A program made the translations under genes and the position numbers. Below, one piece after another: positions 50,800 through 59,373 of a DNA stretch of 64,000 bases (position 1 is the first letter of the stretch; each line of letters begins with the position of its first letter). Below the pieces are notes generated by a model. The model saw only the letters and a list, made by a program, of their open reading frames with translations, was not told where the DNA came from and did not search any database. The DNA is from Streptomyces sp. CB01201 (GTDB lineage: Bacteria; Actinomycetota; Actinomycetes; Streptomycetales; Streptomycetaceae). Where the stretch lies: contig NZ_NNBJ01000008.1 in assembly GCF_002803085.1 (NCBI RefSeq), forward strand, positions 119,603 through 183,602. The letters are read 5' to 3'.

Positions 50800-52587
50800 C
50801 TACGAGGTCGGGCGTCGGCCGCGCAGGAGCGAGGCGAGCGCGGCGACCAGGGACATGGCCGTGGCCACGCCGAACACGGTGACGAGACCGTCGTGGAAGG
50901 GACCCGAGACCAGTTCGGGGAAGAAGCTGTGCCCGGTGAGCACCGCGACGTTGTGCGCGGGCAGGGTGTCCAACACCCCACTGGGGGCGAGCAGATGACT
51001 GATCGGGTTGTTGCCGAGGAACGTGGCGAACAGGGTACTGACCGGTGGCAGCCCCGCCACTTGCGCGGCCGTATCCGCGGGCACGCCCTGCGCCTGGAGG
51101 CCGCTGCTCAGGGCGTGCGGCAGCGATCCGGCGAGGCCGACGATCATCAGGGAGAAGGAGAGACCCATCGACAGGGCGGTGCCCGAGTTCTGGAACGTAG
51201 AGCGCATCCCCGACGCCACTCCGCGCTGCTCCGGCGCGACGCTGCCCATGATCGCGGAGGTGTTGGGCGCCGAGAACATGCCCTGGCCCACCCCGCTGAG
51301 CAGCAGCAGCGCCGCGAACATGGGGTACGAGAAGTCGACCGGCAGGGCCAGCAGCCCGAGGAAGGAGCAGGCGACCAGGACGAGCCCGCTGGTGGAGAAG
51401 AGCCGCGCCCCGAAACGGTCCGACAGATAGCCCGAGACCGGCCCGGCTATCAGGAAGCCCAGCGTCAACGGAAGCATGAAGATGCCCGCCCACAGCGGGG
51501 TGCGCTCGAAGTCGTAGCCGTGCAGGGGCAGCCAGATGCCCTGGAGCCAGATGATCAGCATGAATTGCAGCCCGCCCCGGGCGATCGAGGTGAGCAGCGC
51601 CGCCATGTTCCCCGCCGCGAACGCCCGGTTGCGGAACAGGCTCAGTCGGAACATCGGCTCGGGTATGCGCGTCTCGACCACGCAGAAGATCACCAGGAGC
51701 AGTACGCCCGTGCTGAGGCCGCCGAGGACGAGGGGGTTGGTCCAGCCCGTCGAGTGGCCTCCGTAGGGCTGGATCCCGTACGTGATCGACGCGAGCAGCG
51801 CGCCGGCGCCCGCCGTGAACGTCAGGTTGCCGACCCAGTCGATCCGCCCCGGCCTGCGGCTGCCGGTCTCGCGCAGACTGCGGTACGACCAGATCGTGCC
51901 GACTATGCCGATCGGCACGCTGACCCAGAACACCGCCCGCCAGTCCACGGTGGCGAGGAGACCGCCGACGATCAGGCCGAGGAACTGGCCTGCCAGAGCG
52001 GTGATTTGGTTGACGCCGAGGGCCATGCCGCGTTGTCGCGTCGGGAAGGCGTCGGTGAGGATGGCCGCCGAGTTCGCCGTGAGCATCGAGCCGCCGACGG
52101 CCTGCACGACCCGGAAGCCGATCAGCCACAGGGCTCCGCTACCGCCCTTGAACGGATCGAGGGACAGCGCGAGCGAGGCGCAGGCGAACACCGCGAAGCC
52201 CATGTTGTACATGCGGACCCGGCCGAACATGTCGCCGAGGCGCCCGAGCGAGACGACCAGCACGGCGGACACCAGCAGATAGCCGAGGATCATCCAGAGC
52301 AGATAACCGATGTTGCCCGGGGCCAGCGGATCGAGCCCGATGCCGCGGAAGATCGCGGGCAGGGAGATGATCACGATCGAACCGTCGATCGTGGCGATCA
52401 GCACGCCGAGGGTGGTGTTGGAGAGGGCGACCCACTTGTAGCGGTCGTCCTTGTGTCGGTCGTCCCGCGCGTCTTGGGCGCCGGAGCCGTGGGCGCCGCC
52501 CTTGCCGGAAGCCTCGGTGGAGCCGGCCCGACCTGCGGCGGTCGCGCCGGAAGTGGCCTTGCGGGATCGGGGGCCGTCGGTGGTCAC
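50800..52587 (-). CDS. 14-helix EmrB/QacA-type MFS efflux pump
   Basis: 595-residue DHA2 drug:H+ antiporter. A charged N-terminus (about 1-50) precedes the helix with VLIATIDGSIVIISLPAI (motif D1); GRLGDMFGRVRMYN is motif A and the C-terminus has 14 helices in total. The GTG at 52587 overlaps the stop of MarR (GTGA), so the pump is translationally coupled to its regulator. It should export drugs or a natural product. Substrate unknown. Confidence 0.92.
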   Translation of the reverse strand: MTTDGPRSRKATSGATAAGRAGSTEASGKGGAHGSGAQDARDDRHKDDRYKWVALSNTTLGVLIATIDGSIVIISLPAIFRGIGLDPLAPGNIGYLLWMILGYLLVSAVLVVSLGRLGDMFGRVRMYNMGFAVFACASLALSLDPFKGGSGALWLIGFRVVQAVGGSMLTANSAAILTDAFPTRQRGMALGVNQITALAGQFLGLIVGGLLATVDWRAVFWVSVPIGIVGTIWSYRSLRETGSRRPGRIDWVGNLTFTAGAGALLASITYGIQPYGGHSTGWTNPLVLGGLSTGVLLLVIFCVVETRIPEPMFRLSLFRNRAFAAGNMAALLTSIARGGLQFMLIIWLQGIWLPLHGYDFERTPLWAGIFMLPLTLGFLIAGPVSGYLSDRFGARLFSTSGLVLVACSFLGLLALPVDFSYPMFAALLLLSGVGQGMFSAPNTSAIMGSVAPEQRGVASGMRSTFQNSGTALSMGLSFSLMIVGLAGSLPHALSSGLQAQGVPADTAAQVAGLPPVSTLFATFLGNNPISHLLAPSGVLDTLPAHNVAVLTGHSFFPELVSGPFHDGLVTVFGVATAMSLVAALASLLRGRRPTS

Positions 52588-53045
52588 AGCCGCTCCGCGA
52601 GTCGCTCGATCAGGGACAGCGCCGTGACGAGCTCGTGGCGTTCGGCGAGTGTGAACTCCGCCTCGATCGCGTTGGCGAGCCCCTGCACGGACTCCGACCG
52701 CCGGTCCCGGATCACCGTGCGTCCCGCGTCGGTCACCGTCATCACCACCCGGCGCCGGTCCGAGGGATCCGGCTCTCGGCTGACCAGTCCGCGCTGCTCA
52801 AGGGCGGCCAGGGTGGTGGCCATGGCCTGCGGCCGGACGCGCTCCAGTTCCGCGAGTGCCCCCGGCGAGTCCGGTCCGTCCCGTTCGAGCCGGGCGAGCA
52901 CGGACACCTCGGAGAGTGTCGTGTCGCCCACGGCGTGCGCCTGCCGCAGCTTCCGGGCTATCCGACCGACGGCCAGCTTGAGGGTCGCCGCCAGTTCTTC
53001 GGCGGCTTCTGGTTCGGCTTCGGCTGGAGGTATGACGTCTTCCAT
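52584..53045 (-). CDS. MarR-family repressor of the efflux operon
   Basis: 153-residue winged-helix regulator. VSVLARLERDGPDSPGALAE and RVRPQAMATTLAALEQRGLV, followed by the DSRR-like DPSDRRR wing, match MarR. ATG at 53045 lies directly beside the 30-bp imperfect palindrome at 53051-53080. It heads the leftward operon MarR-efflux pump-isochorismatase. Autoregulation is likely; the inducer is unknown. Confidence 0.92.
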   Translation of the reverse strand: MEDVIPPAEAEPEAAEELAATLKLAVGRIARKLRQAHAVGDTTLSEVSVLARLERDGPDSPGALAELERVRPQAMATTLAALEQRGLVSREPDPSDRRRVVMTVTDAGRTVIRDRRSESVQGLANAIEAEFTLAERHELVTALSLIERLAERL

Positions 53046-53050
53046 GGATA

Positions 53051-53080
53051 GTTACAATAGGCTTATTAACCTGTCGTAAC
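53051..53080. promoter_or_regulatory. MarR operator candidate upstream of marR-efflux operon
   Basis: Left arm GTTACAATAGG (53051-53061), 8-bp AT spacer, right arm CCTGTCGTAAC (53070-53080); arms match at 9 of 11 positions. It begins 5 bp before the MarR ATG, over the probable promoter. The low GC here contrasts with its surroundings. Confidence 0.75.
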
Positions 53081-53199
53081 AACAGGAGGCATCACGAGCC
53101 CGATCCGGCCCGGTACCGCGGCCCCGGTATCGCATGTCCGGTATCGCATGCCCGGTCCCCGCCCCACCCGGCCCGGTACGGTCGGCCGCGCTCGCGGGG

Positions 53200-53571
53200 T
53201 CAGGTGGCGATCGTGGTGACCGCCTCCACCCCATACGTCCGGGCGTAGCCGTTCTCGGTGCCGACGAGGAGGTCGACGACCTCGAAGTACCGGTCCCAGA
53301 AAGGCGTTTCGCGCAGCGCGTCGATCAGGAGCTGATAGGCATGGTGGTCCTCCGCCTCCCACACCCAGACGTCGGTGACGCGTGCGGAGTAGAACTCCGT
53401 GTCGTAGAACCGCGATCGAACGCCGGTGGTCTTCGCCTTGACGGCGGGGACGACCTGGGTGGCGAAGGCTGCCACGCGCTCCTCGACGGTCAGCGCGAGC
53501 CACTCGGGTGTGGTCTTGACGAGCATGAACGCGGTGACGGGTGGCTTGGTCCCGGCTTCCTCAACGGACAT
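53200..53571 (-). CDS. Darcynin-like protein
   Basis: 123-residue protein resembling the darcynin family (TAFMLVKTTPEWLALTVEER and DVWVWEAEDHHAYQLLIDAL). ATG at 53571 follows GGAGG. Soluble; no known function. Sits between the NmrA-like gene and the MarR operon on the same strand. Confidence 0.75.
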   Translation of the reverse strand: MSVEEAGTKPPVTAFMLVKTTPEWLALTVEERVAAFATQVVPAVKAKTTGVRSRFYDTEFYSARVTDVWVWEAEDHHAYQLLIDALRETPFWDRYFEVVDLLVGTENGYARTYGVEAVTTIAT

Positions 53572-53657
53572 CGTTGTTCCTCCAAAAGGGTTTACTGGAT
53601 TGCCAGTTGAAGTCAGTTGATGCCAGTTGGCACCAACCGGCGGCTGACAGCCGGTCC

Positions 53658-54551
53658 TCAGGAGAGGACGGCGGGCTTGAGCGTCTCGGCGCACCACTGC
53701 TCGAAGCTGGTGGGCGACGCGGTGGCCGGGGTTCGGCGGACGCCGGCGTCGAGGCCCTCGTCCTTGGCCCGCTTCATGTCGACGATGCCCTGGACGAAGG
53801 AGTCGTTGAGGCCGTAGCCGATGAGAGTGGTGTACAGCTCGTCGAGCGGCTGGCGCTCGTAGCGGACGGGTCGGCCGAGTTGCTCGGTCATGACACGCGC
53901 CAGGTCGTTGGGGGACATGTCCTGCGGCCCGAGGACCGGAACACTGTCGACGCCGGTCCAGGAACGGTCGAGGAGCAGTTTCGCGGCAGCCGCCGCGATG
54001 TCGGCCACGGCCACGAGCGGGGCCTTGCGGTCCGCTTCTACGTTGTCGATGAAGACACCCTTGTCGCGGATCGACTCCGCCTCCTCCAGAAGGTTCTCGA
54101 AGAAGGACGGATTGGCCAGGGCTCGGTAGGCGACCCCGCTGTCGGCGATGAGGTCGTCCATGGCCAGTGAGGCGGTGACAAGGCCGGCGCGGTCGGCAAG
54201 CGCCGTGCCCCGGCCGAGCGCGGAGACGCCGACGACGTGGCCGACCCGGTGGGCTGCGAGCGCCTTCGCGGCAGGGAGCGTGAAACCGCTGTAGCCGTCG
54301 GCCGGCGTGAGCGAGGAGTCCGGCGGGACCAGCCAGAAGACGGCGTCCGCACCCTCGAAGGCACGGTCGACGACCTCGGCGTCGCCGTGCGAGCCGGTGA
54401 CCACCTCGACGCGTCCGCGCACCTCGTCCGGCAGCCGGGCGGGATCGCGCACGATGACGCGCAGTTCCTCGCCCGACGCGGGTGCGGCCTCAAGGAGTCG
54501 AGTGAGCAGGTGGCGCCCGATGTTCCCGGTGGGAGCGGTAATGACGATCAT
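53658..54551 (-). CDS. NmrA-like NAD(P)-binding protein
   Basis: 297-residue atypical SDR. ITAPTGNIGRHLLTRLLE is the nucleotide motif; DAVFWLVPPDSS follows. Related to NmrA/azoreductase-like proteins. ATG at 54551. Similar in sequence to the gene at 60917-61798, so the window holds two members. Substrate unknown. Confidence 0.87.
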   Translation of the reverse strand: MIVITAPTGNIGRHLLTRLLEAAPASGEELRVIVRDPARLPDEVRGRVEVVTGSHGDAEVVDRAFEGADAVFWLVPPDSSLTPADGYSGFTLPAAKALAAHRVGHVVGVSALGRGTALADRAGLVTASLAMDDLIADSGVAYRALANPSFFENLLEEAESIRDKGVFIDNVEADRKAPLVAVADIAAAAAKLLLDRSWTGVDSVPVLGPQDMSPNDLARVMTEQLGRPVRYERQPLDELYTTLIGYGLNDSFVQGIVDMKRAKDEGLDAGVRRTPATASPTSFEQWCAETLKPAVLS

Positions 54552-54897
54552 GAGAACCCCATGGGTTGTGCCGTTCGGTACGCCCTCATCCTGCGAAGGC
54601 CGGGGACGTTGCCACAAGGGGAACTTCGGCATTGAATCATTGTCTGAAGTGGAATGACCCTGGTGAACAGCACGAACGTCCTCCAACAGCCCTGGGCGAG
54701 CGTGATCCTCAACTCGCAGGGTCGGTCCGGGGCATTCGACGCTGGACGGAGCCACAGACAACGCAGCTCCCTTGGGCGAGGACCGCTCGGGTCAACGCCG
54801 CACACAGTGCAACGGACCACCGCAGGTGAACAGTTATGCAAATACCTCACCCCCGCCCCCTCCCGCACAGGGAATTCACAGAAGTCGACAGTAAATA
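54552..54897. other. Intergenic region upstream of the NmrA-like gene
   Basis: 346 bp of promoter region for the leftward NmrA-like gene, with moderate A+T content at 54625-54660. No gene or clear operator is supported. Confidence 0.45.
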
Positions 54898-54949
54898 AAA
54901 CGGCGTGGCGCCTTCTGCCGAATTTTCGGCAGAAGGCGCCACGCCGTTT
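54898..54949. terminator. Very strong bidirectional terminator
   Basis: A 25-bp perfect stem (left arm 54898-54922, right arm 54925-54949) with a 2-nt TT loop, an A-tract on one side and TTTTTT on the other. The core reads GGCGCCTTCTGCCG. It lies about 53 bp downstream of the small secreted peptide gene and can terminate in both directions. Confidence 0.92.
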
Positions 54950-55002
54950 TTTATGACCTCTTTAGAGAGGGCTCGCACACTCTTTGCGCAAGCCCGCCCG
55001 CT

Positions 55003-55272
55003 TTAACGGTGGCAGACCTTGTGGGCCTTGTGCCAGGTCTTGGTCCAGTACCCCGGGTGGACCTTGCCGTGCCGGTCGCGGGTCGGCTTGTGCCAGGTCT
55101 TCGTCCAGTAGCCCTTGACCACGTGGCACTTCTCCTTGCCGCCGTGAGCCGCTGCCGTGACCGTGTGCTGCGGGGCCGCCTCCGCGGCACCGACCGAGGA
55201 GAAAGCCACCCCCGCGGTGAGCGCGGCCGTGGCCGCTCCGAGAGCGATCACACGCTTGACGCCTTGAATCAT
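55003..55272 (-). CDS. Small secreted Trp/His/Lys-rich peptide with repeated GYWTKTWHK
   Basis: 89 residues. ATG at 55272 follows AAAGGCGG. The signal peptide runs to about residue 33 (GAAEAAPQ). The mature part (about 55 residues) is strongly basic and holds two copies of GYWTKTWHK about 20 residues apart, flanked by two Cys (EKCHVV and KVCHR) that could form one disulfide. No family is recognised. A cell-wall- or metal-binding or antimicrobial role is possible; none is shown. The gene ends at a strong terminator. Confidence 0.75.
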   Translation of the reverse strand: MIQGVKRVIALGAATAALTAGVAFSSVGAAEAAPQHTVTAAAHGGKEKCHVVKGYWTKTWHKPTRDRHGKVHPGYWTKTWHKAHKVCHR

Positions 55273-55540
55273 GACGCCGCCTTTCTGTTTTGTAACACCG
55301 TCCGACGAGCTGGACAACGACAGTTTTATCACCGATGCCCGGACGGAATACGCGTGTCACTCGGGCGCGCGGGAGCATTAAGCAGTTGCGAGTTAAACCA
55401 TGCACGCCCCCGTAAAAGCGACCCACTCTTTCACGTTTACCTGGTCACTCCGTCCAATTCCGGAGCGGCTACGGGGACCGCGGCGGAGCGGCGACGCGGA
55501 CCGCACGACAGGCGCCCGCCGCACCCCGGCCCCACCCCGC

Positions 55541-55714
55541 TCAGCGCCGCCTGCGCCCCGACCAGCCGTTGCCGATGCCCGCGACGTGCAGGGCCAGCAG
55601 AGCGAGGCCGATCAGCATGACGTTGGTGGAGGTGAACACGTGATTGGTCGATATGTCCGCTGCATTGATCAGAAACGCGATGATGAACAGAACCGCGGCG
55701 CCTATGGCCAGCAT
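55541..55714 (-). CDS. 57-residue two-helix membrane protein
   Basis: Small gene below the usual ORF size cutoff. Translation runs LAIGAAVLFIIAFLINAADI (helix 1) then NVMLIGLALLALHVAGI (helix 2), ending GNGWSGRRRR. GGGGAG precedes the ATG at 55714, and the stop TGA is at 55541-55543. Small proteins of this shape, with a hydrophilic loop between two helices, occur in many Streptomyces genomes as I recall. Role unknown. Confidence 0.8.
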   Translation of the reverse strand: MLAIGAAVLFIIAFLINAADISTNHVFTSTNVMLIGLALLALHVAGIGNGWSGRRRR

Positions 55715-55812
55715 GGCTTCTCCCCTATCCGGTTGATGCCCGCCGGGTACCCCGCCTCACCAGCAGGAACCCCGTAGCGCGAACACCGGCCCACTTCAGG
55801 GGACTTGGGCCG

Positions 55813-56592
55813 TCACTGGGCGCTTGCCGCCGGGCGGACGACGATCTCGTTGACGTCGACCTGCGGAGGCTGGGCCACGGCATAGGCGATGGCGTCCGCG
55901 ATGGCGGAGGCGGGAAGGGCCACCGCACGGTAGGTCCTCATGGCCGCTCGGGCGGCGGGATCGGTGATGTGGTCGGCGAGTTCGGACTTCGTCACGCCCG
56001 GCGAGACGAGGGTGACCCGGATGTCCCCGGTGGACTCCTGGCGCAGCCCCTCGGAGATCGCGCGGACGGCGAACTTGGTGGCGCAGTAGACGGCCGCGGT
56101 GGGCGAGACCTCGTACGCGCCGACGGAGGCGATGTTCACGAAGTGTCCGCCGCCGTGCTTCCGCATGACCGGCAGGGCGGCGGCGATACCGTGCAGGACC
56201 CCGCGCACGTTCACGTCGATCATGCGGTCCCACTCATCGGTCCTGAGTTCGTCCAGGGGCGAGAGCGGCATCACTCCGGCGTTGTTGACCAGCACGTCCA
56301 GCCGGCCGAAGCGCTCTTCCGCGGCGTGGACGAAGGCGCGTACATCGGCCGCGTCCGTGACATCGAGGTGCTGGAACTGTGCGGTGCCGCCGCCGGCGTC
56401 GAGCTCCTTGGCCAGTCCCTCCAGGCGGTCGCTGCGGCGGGCTCCGAGGAGCAGGCGGTGGCCGTCGGCCGCGAGCCGTCGGGCGGTCGCCTCGCCGATC
56501 CCGCTGCTGGCGCCGGTGATGGCCACGACCTTGGCGGGCCCGGGCGAGGCGGGCTCGTACGTGGTGGACTCGTACGTGGTGGACTCGGTCAT
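55813..56592 (-). CDS. Short-chain dehydrogenase/reductase
   Basis: 259-residue classical SDR: VVAITGASSGIGEAT, NNAGVM, Ser in NIASVG and YCATK catalytic pair. The N-terminus has a repeated STTYE motif (TESTTYESTTYEP). ATG at 56592 has AGGGAG upstream. Follows the two-helix protein on the same strand but with a gap. Resembles SDRs annotated as NADP-dependent oxidoreductase/YdfG-like. Substrate unknown. Confidence 0.9.
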   Translation of the reverse strand: MTESTTYESTTYEPASPGPAKVVAITGASSGIGEATARRLAADGHRLLLGARRSDRLEGLAKELDAGGGTAQFQHLDVTDAADVRAFVHAAEERFGRLDVLVNNAGVMPLSPLDELRTDEWDRMIDVNVRGVLHGIAAALPVMRKHGGGHFVNIASVGAYEVSPTAAVYCATKFAVRAISEGLRQESTGDIRVTLVSPGVTKSELADHITDPAARAAMRTYRAVALPASAIADAIAYAVAQPPQVDVNEIVVRPAASAQ

Positions 56593-57002
56593 GCGGGGTC
56601 TCCCTCTCTGGGCAGCACGAGGTGCTCGTGACGAGGTACGTCGACGACTCCGGAGCACCGCGATGCCCGACCGAGTCTCGTCAGGTGGCGGGCGACCCAC
56701 CAGGACGGCTGCTGCCCGGGTGCGCCACACCCCGGCTGAGGACTGCCGCCGAGGGCTGCCACTGCACCCCGGGCCGACGTGCGGGCTGGCTACTCGGCCA
56801 CCCCGCCGTGGAGACTTGCCGGGCCAGCAGCGAGAAATGCCGTCAACTCACTGGCCACACAAGGCAGTTGATGATCTGGGCGCTTCTTCGGAATTCACCC
56901 ATGGGGCAGGCCAGGGCCCAGCGGCGCGAGTGCCGCCGGTCAGCCGCACTCGTGGTAGCACTGGACGCCGCCGCGTCCTCGACCGCGCCCTAGGGTGGGC
57001 CG
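56593..57002. other. Divergent intergenic region
   Basis: 410 bp between the SDR and methyltransferase genes. A hairpin CACGAG/CTCGTG with a 3-nt loop lies at 56616-56630, near the SDR start. No gene is supported. Confidence 0.45.
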
Positions 57003-57617
57003 ATGCGCCGATCAGACCCTCAGCCGTACTGGAACACCAACGTCGCCCGGCACCCCGGCATTCTCCGCGCCGTTCCCGAGGGGTGCGGCGGCGCGTTGGA
57101 CGTGGGCTGCGGGGACGGGCTGCTCGCCCGCAAGCTCGCCGGGCAGGCGAAGACCGTCACGGGAATCGACAAGTCGCCGGAGATGATCGCCCGCGCCCGC
57201 CAACTCGCCGACGCCCACCGCGATCTCACGTTCATCGAGGGGGACTTCCTCACGGCCGAACTGCCCACCACGGGCTACGACTTCATCTGCTCGGTCACCA
57301 CGATCCACCACATGGATTTCGAGGGAGCCCTGCTCCGCATGCGTCAACTCCTCCGCCCTGGAGGAACGTTGGTGGTGGTCGGCCTGGGGCGCGAGGCGGG
57401 CGCGAAGGAATGGGCGACCATGATCGCGACCGCGCCGATCGTCCGGGGCGCCAAGCTGATCCGCCGCGCGCGAGGACCGGAAGGCATGCCCGTCGCCATC
57501 CCGGAGATGAGCTACGGCCAGGTGCGAGAGCGTGCGGAACGGCTGCTGCCCGGCGTGCGGTACCGCCGACATGTGCTGCGGCGCTACTCACTGACCTGGC
57601 AGAAGCCCGGCGGCTGA
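57003..57617 (+). CDS. Class I SAM-dependent methyltransferase
   Basis: 204-residue methyltransferase. ALDVGCGDGLLA is motif I, TGIDKSPEMI motif II, YDFICSVTTIHHM and LLRPGGTLVVV the later motifs. Length and motifs fit the Methyltransf_11 type. ATG at 57003. Substrate unknown. A 17-bp palindrome (GCTGACGC G GCGTCAGC) lies at 57613-57629, across the stop. Confidence 0.88.
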   Translation: MRRSDPQPYWNTNVARHPGILRAVPEGCGGALDVGCGDGLLARKLAGQAKTVTGIDKSPEMIARARQLADAHRDLTFIEGDFLTAELPTTGYDFICSVTTIHHMDFEGALLRMRQLLRPGGTLVVVGLGREAGAKEWATMIATAPIVRGAKLIRRARGPEGMPVAIPEMSYGQVRERAERLLPGVRYRRHVLRRYSLTWQKPGG

Positions 57618-57686
57618 CGCGGCGTCAGCATGCGGTTCGCCCGCTGGGAACGGGCCGCCGCCGCAGCGTGACTCGCGACTTTCCGC

Positions 57687-58112
57687 TCAGCGGCGCCGGG
57701 AACTGCATGCACGCACGAGCCTGCCCGCTTCACCGGCGACCGAGGCATCAGCGTCCGACACCAGAGCCGAGGCCAGGGCTTCCAGTCGCGTGAAACCCTC
57801 CTCGGACTGACAGCAGATGTTGTTGATGGCAACGTCGAGGTGATCGCCGGTCTCATCGTCCGCTGAGGAGAACGCCGCGAGAACCATGCGCAGGCCGCGG
57901 ACGTCCCAGCGTTCGAGCAGCGCCTCCGCCGTCTCTTGGGTGACCGCGGTGTCCTGGCCGTCCAGGAGCAGACGCTGGAGGACCCTGGCGATCTCGGCGT
58001 CCTCCGCCGCGCCCGCCAGCCGCCGGCCGGCCGCCGCTCGGACGGACCACGACGGTGAGCGGGCGGCCTCTACGGCCGGGCTCAACTCGCTGCCGGCATC
58101 CGGGAGATCCAT
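57687..58112 (-). CDS. HEAT-repeat-like protein
   Basis: 141-residue helical protein with repeats such as SPSWSVRAAAGRRLAGAAED and VTQETAEALLERWDVRGL, resembling HEAT repeats. AGGATGG lies before the ATG at 58112. Possibly an immunity-type or scaffold protein; unknown. Confidence 0.65.
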   Translation of the reverse strand: MDLPDAGSELSPAVEAARSPSWSVRAAAGRRLAGAAEDAEIARVLQRLLLDGQDTAVTQETAEALLERWDVRGLRMVLAAFSSADDETGDHLDVAINNICCQSEEGFTRLEALASALVSDADASVAGEAGRLVRACSSRRR

Positions 58113-58243
58113 GCTGCCATCCTGCACGACGCGGCGCACACCTCAGGCCGCCGGGGCACCAGGGGGCGGAGGCGTTGCCACGGCCAGTACCTTTCAGGTG
58201 GTCCGCGCGGCGGGCGCGGCACCGTGCGTGATGATCGGAGCTC

Positions 58244-59158
58244 GTGGTGAAGGCAGTACGTTTCAGCCGGTTCGGTGGACCCGAAGTGCTCGAACTCGTG
58301 GATCTTCCCGATCCGCAGCCGGGCCCCGGCGAGGTCCGGATCGCGGTGCGCGCCGCCGGGGTCAACGCGAGCGACTGGAAGAAGCGCCAGGGGTTGATGG
58401 ACCCGGAGCTTCCGCAGACTCTGGGCTACGAGGCGGCAGGTGTCGTCGACGCCCTCGGCGAGGGCGTCACGGACGTGGCCGTGGGCGATCGGATGTTCGG
58501 CTTCTCGGGCGCAGGGGCGGCGCAGGCCGAGCTGGCGGTGCTGTCCTTCTACGCGCCGGTCCCCCGGCCTCTCGACTTTGCCCGTGCCGCCGCGCTGCCC
58601 GCCGCCCTGGAGACGGCAAGGCGTGCCCTCGACCAGCTCGGCGTCGTGGGCGGCGGCACTCTGCTGATCAACGGCGCCTCGGGCACCATCGGCAGCGCGG
58701 CGGTTCAGTTCGCCGTGGCGCGGGGCGCGCGCGTGATCGGCACCGCCGGTGCGGGGAACCACGCCTACCTGCGCTCGCTGGGCGCCGAGCCGGTCGCGTA
58801 CGGCGAGGGCCTGGCCGATCGGGTCCGGGCGCTGGCGCCGGAGGGAGTGGACCTCGCACTCGACGTGGCCGGGAGCGGCGTCCTGCCCGAGCTCATCCAG
58901 CTCACGGGGCGACCGGAACGCGTCATCACGATCGCCGATTTCGAGGGGGCGCGGAAGTACGGCGTCGTGTTCAGCCGGGGCGACTCCGGACGCGCGCTCC
59001 ATGTGCTCGCCGAGATCGGCGAACTGATCGAGTCCGGGCGCTTCTCGCCGCCGGCGGTGACGACCTACCCACTCGCCGAGGTCGCGGAGGCACAGCGCGC
59101 CGTCGAGACCGGTCACGTACGCGGGAAGATCGTGCTGGTGGTCGGCCCCGGCGAGTAG
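58244..59158 (+). CDS. NADPH:quinone reductase-like zinc-independent oxidoreductase
   Basis: 304-residue MDR-family protein. KAVRFSRFGGPEVLELVDLP, then NGASGTIGSAAVQFAVARGA as cofactor site and LGYEAAGVVDALGEGV. No zinc-binding Cys are present, so the QOR-like subfamily. GTG at 58244. Substrate unknown, possibly quinones or enones. Confidence 0.9.
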   Translation: MVKAVRFSRFGGPEVLELVDLPDPQPGPGEVRIAVRAAGVNASDWKKRQGLMDPELPQTLGYEAAGVVDALGEGVTDVAVGDRMFGFSGAGAAQAELAVLSFYAPVPRPLDFARAAALPAALETARRALDQLGVVGGGTLLINGASGTIGSAAVQFAVARGARVIGTAGAGNHAYLRSLGAEPVAYGEGLADRVRALAPEGVDLALDVAGSGVLPELIQLTGRPERVITIADFEGARKYGVVFSRGDSGRALHVLAEIGELIESGRFSPPAVTTYPLAEVAEAQRAVETGHVRGKIVLVVGPGE

Positions 59159-59373
59159 CGGCACCTCGCCTCGGCGTGGGGCGACCCGAGTCCCGCCCCG
59201 CCGGCGGCCGCGTCCTCATCCCCGCAGGGAATCGGATGCGGCGCGGCCGGGGCGGACCTCGCGCTTGCCGACCGGACCCGTGAGCGCGCCGCGCGGACCG
59301 CTGGGAGTGGTCAAGGCTCTCGGAGCGGTCGGGGCAATCGAAGCACGGGGAGCACCCAGAGCATTCGGAACGC

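Noticed and set aside
57613..57629. 17-bp palindrome over the methyltransferase stop as a regulator site
   Set aside because: GC-rich, 1-nt centre, at a 3' end; probably chance or a weak terminator.
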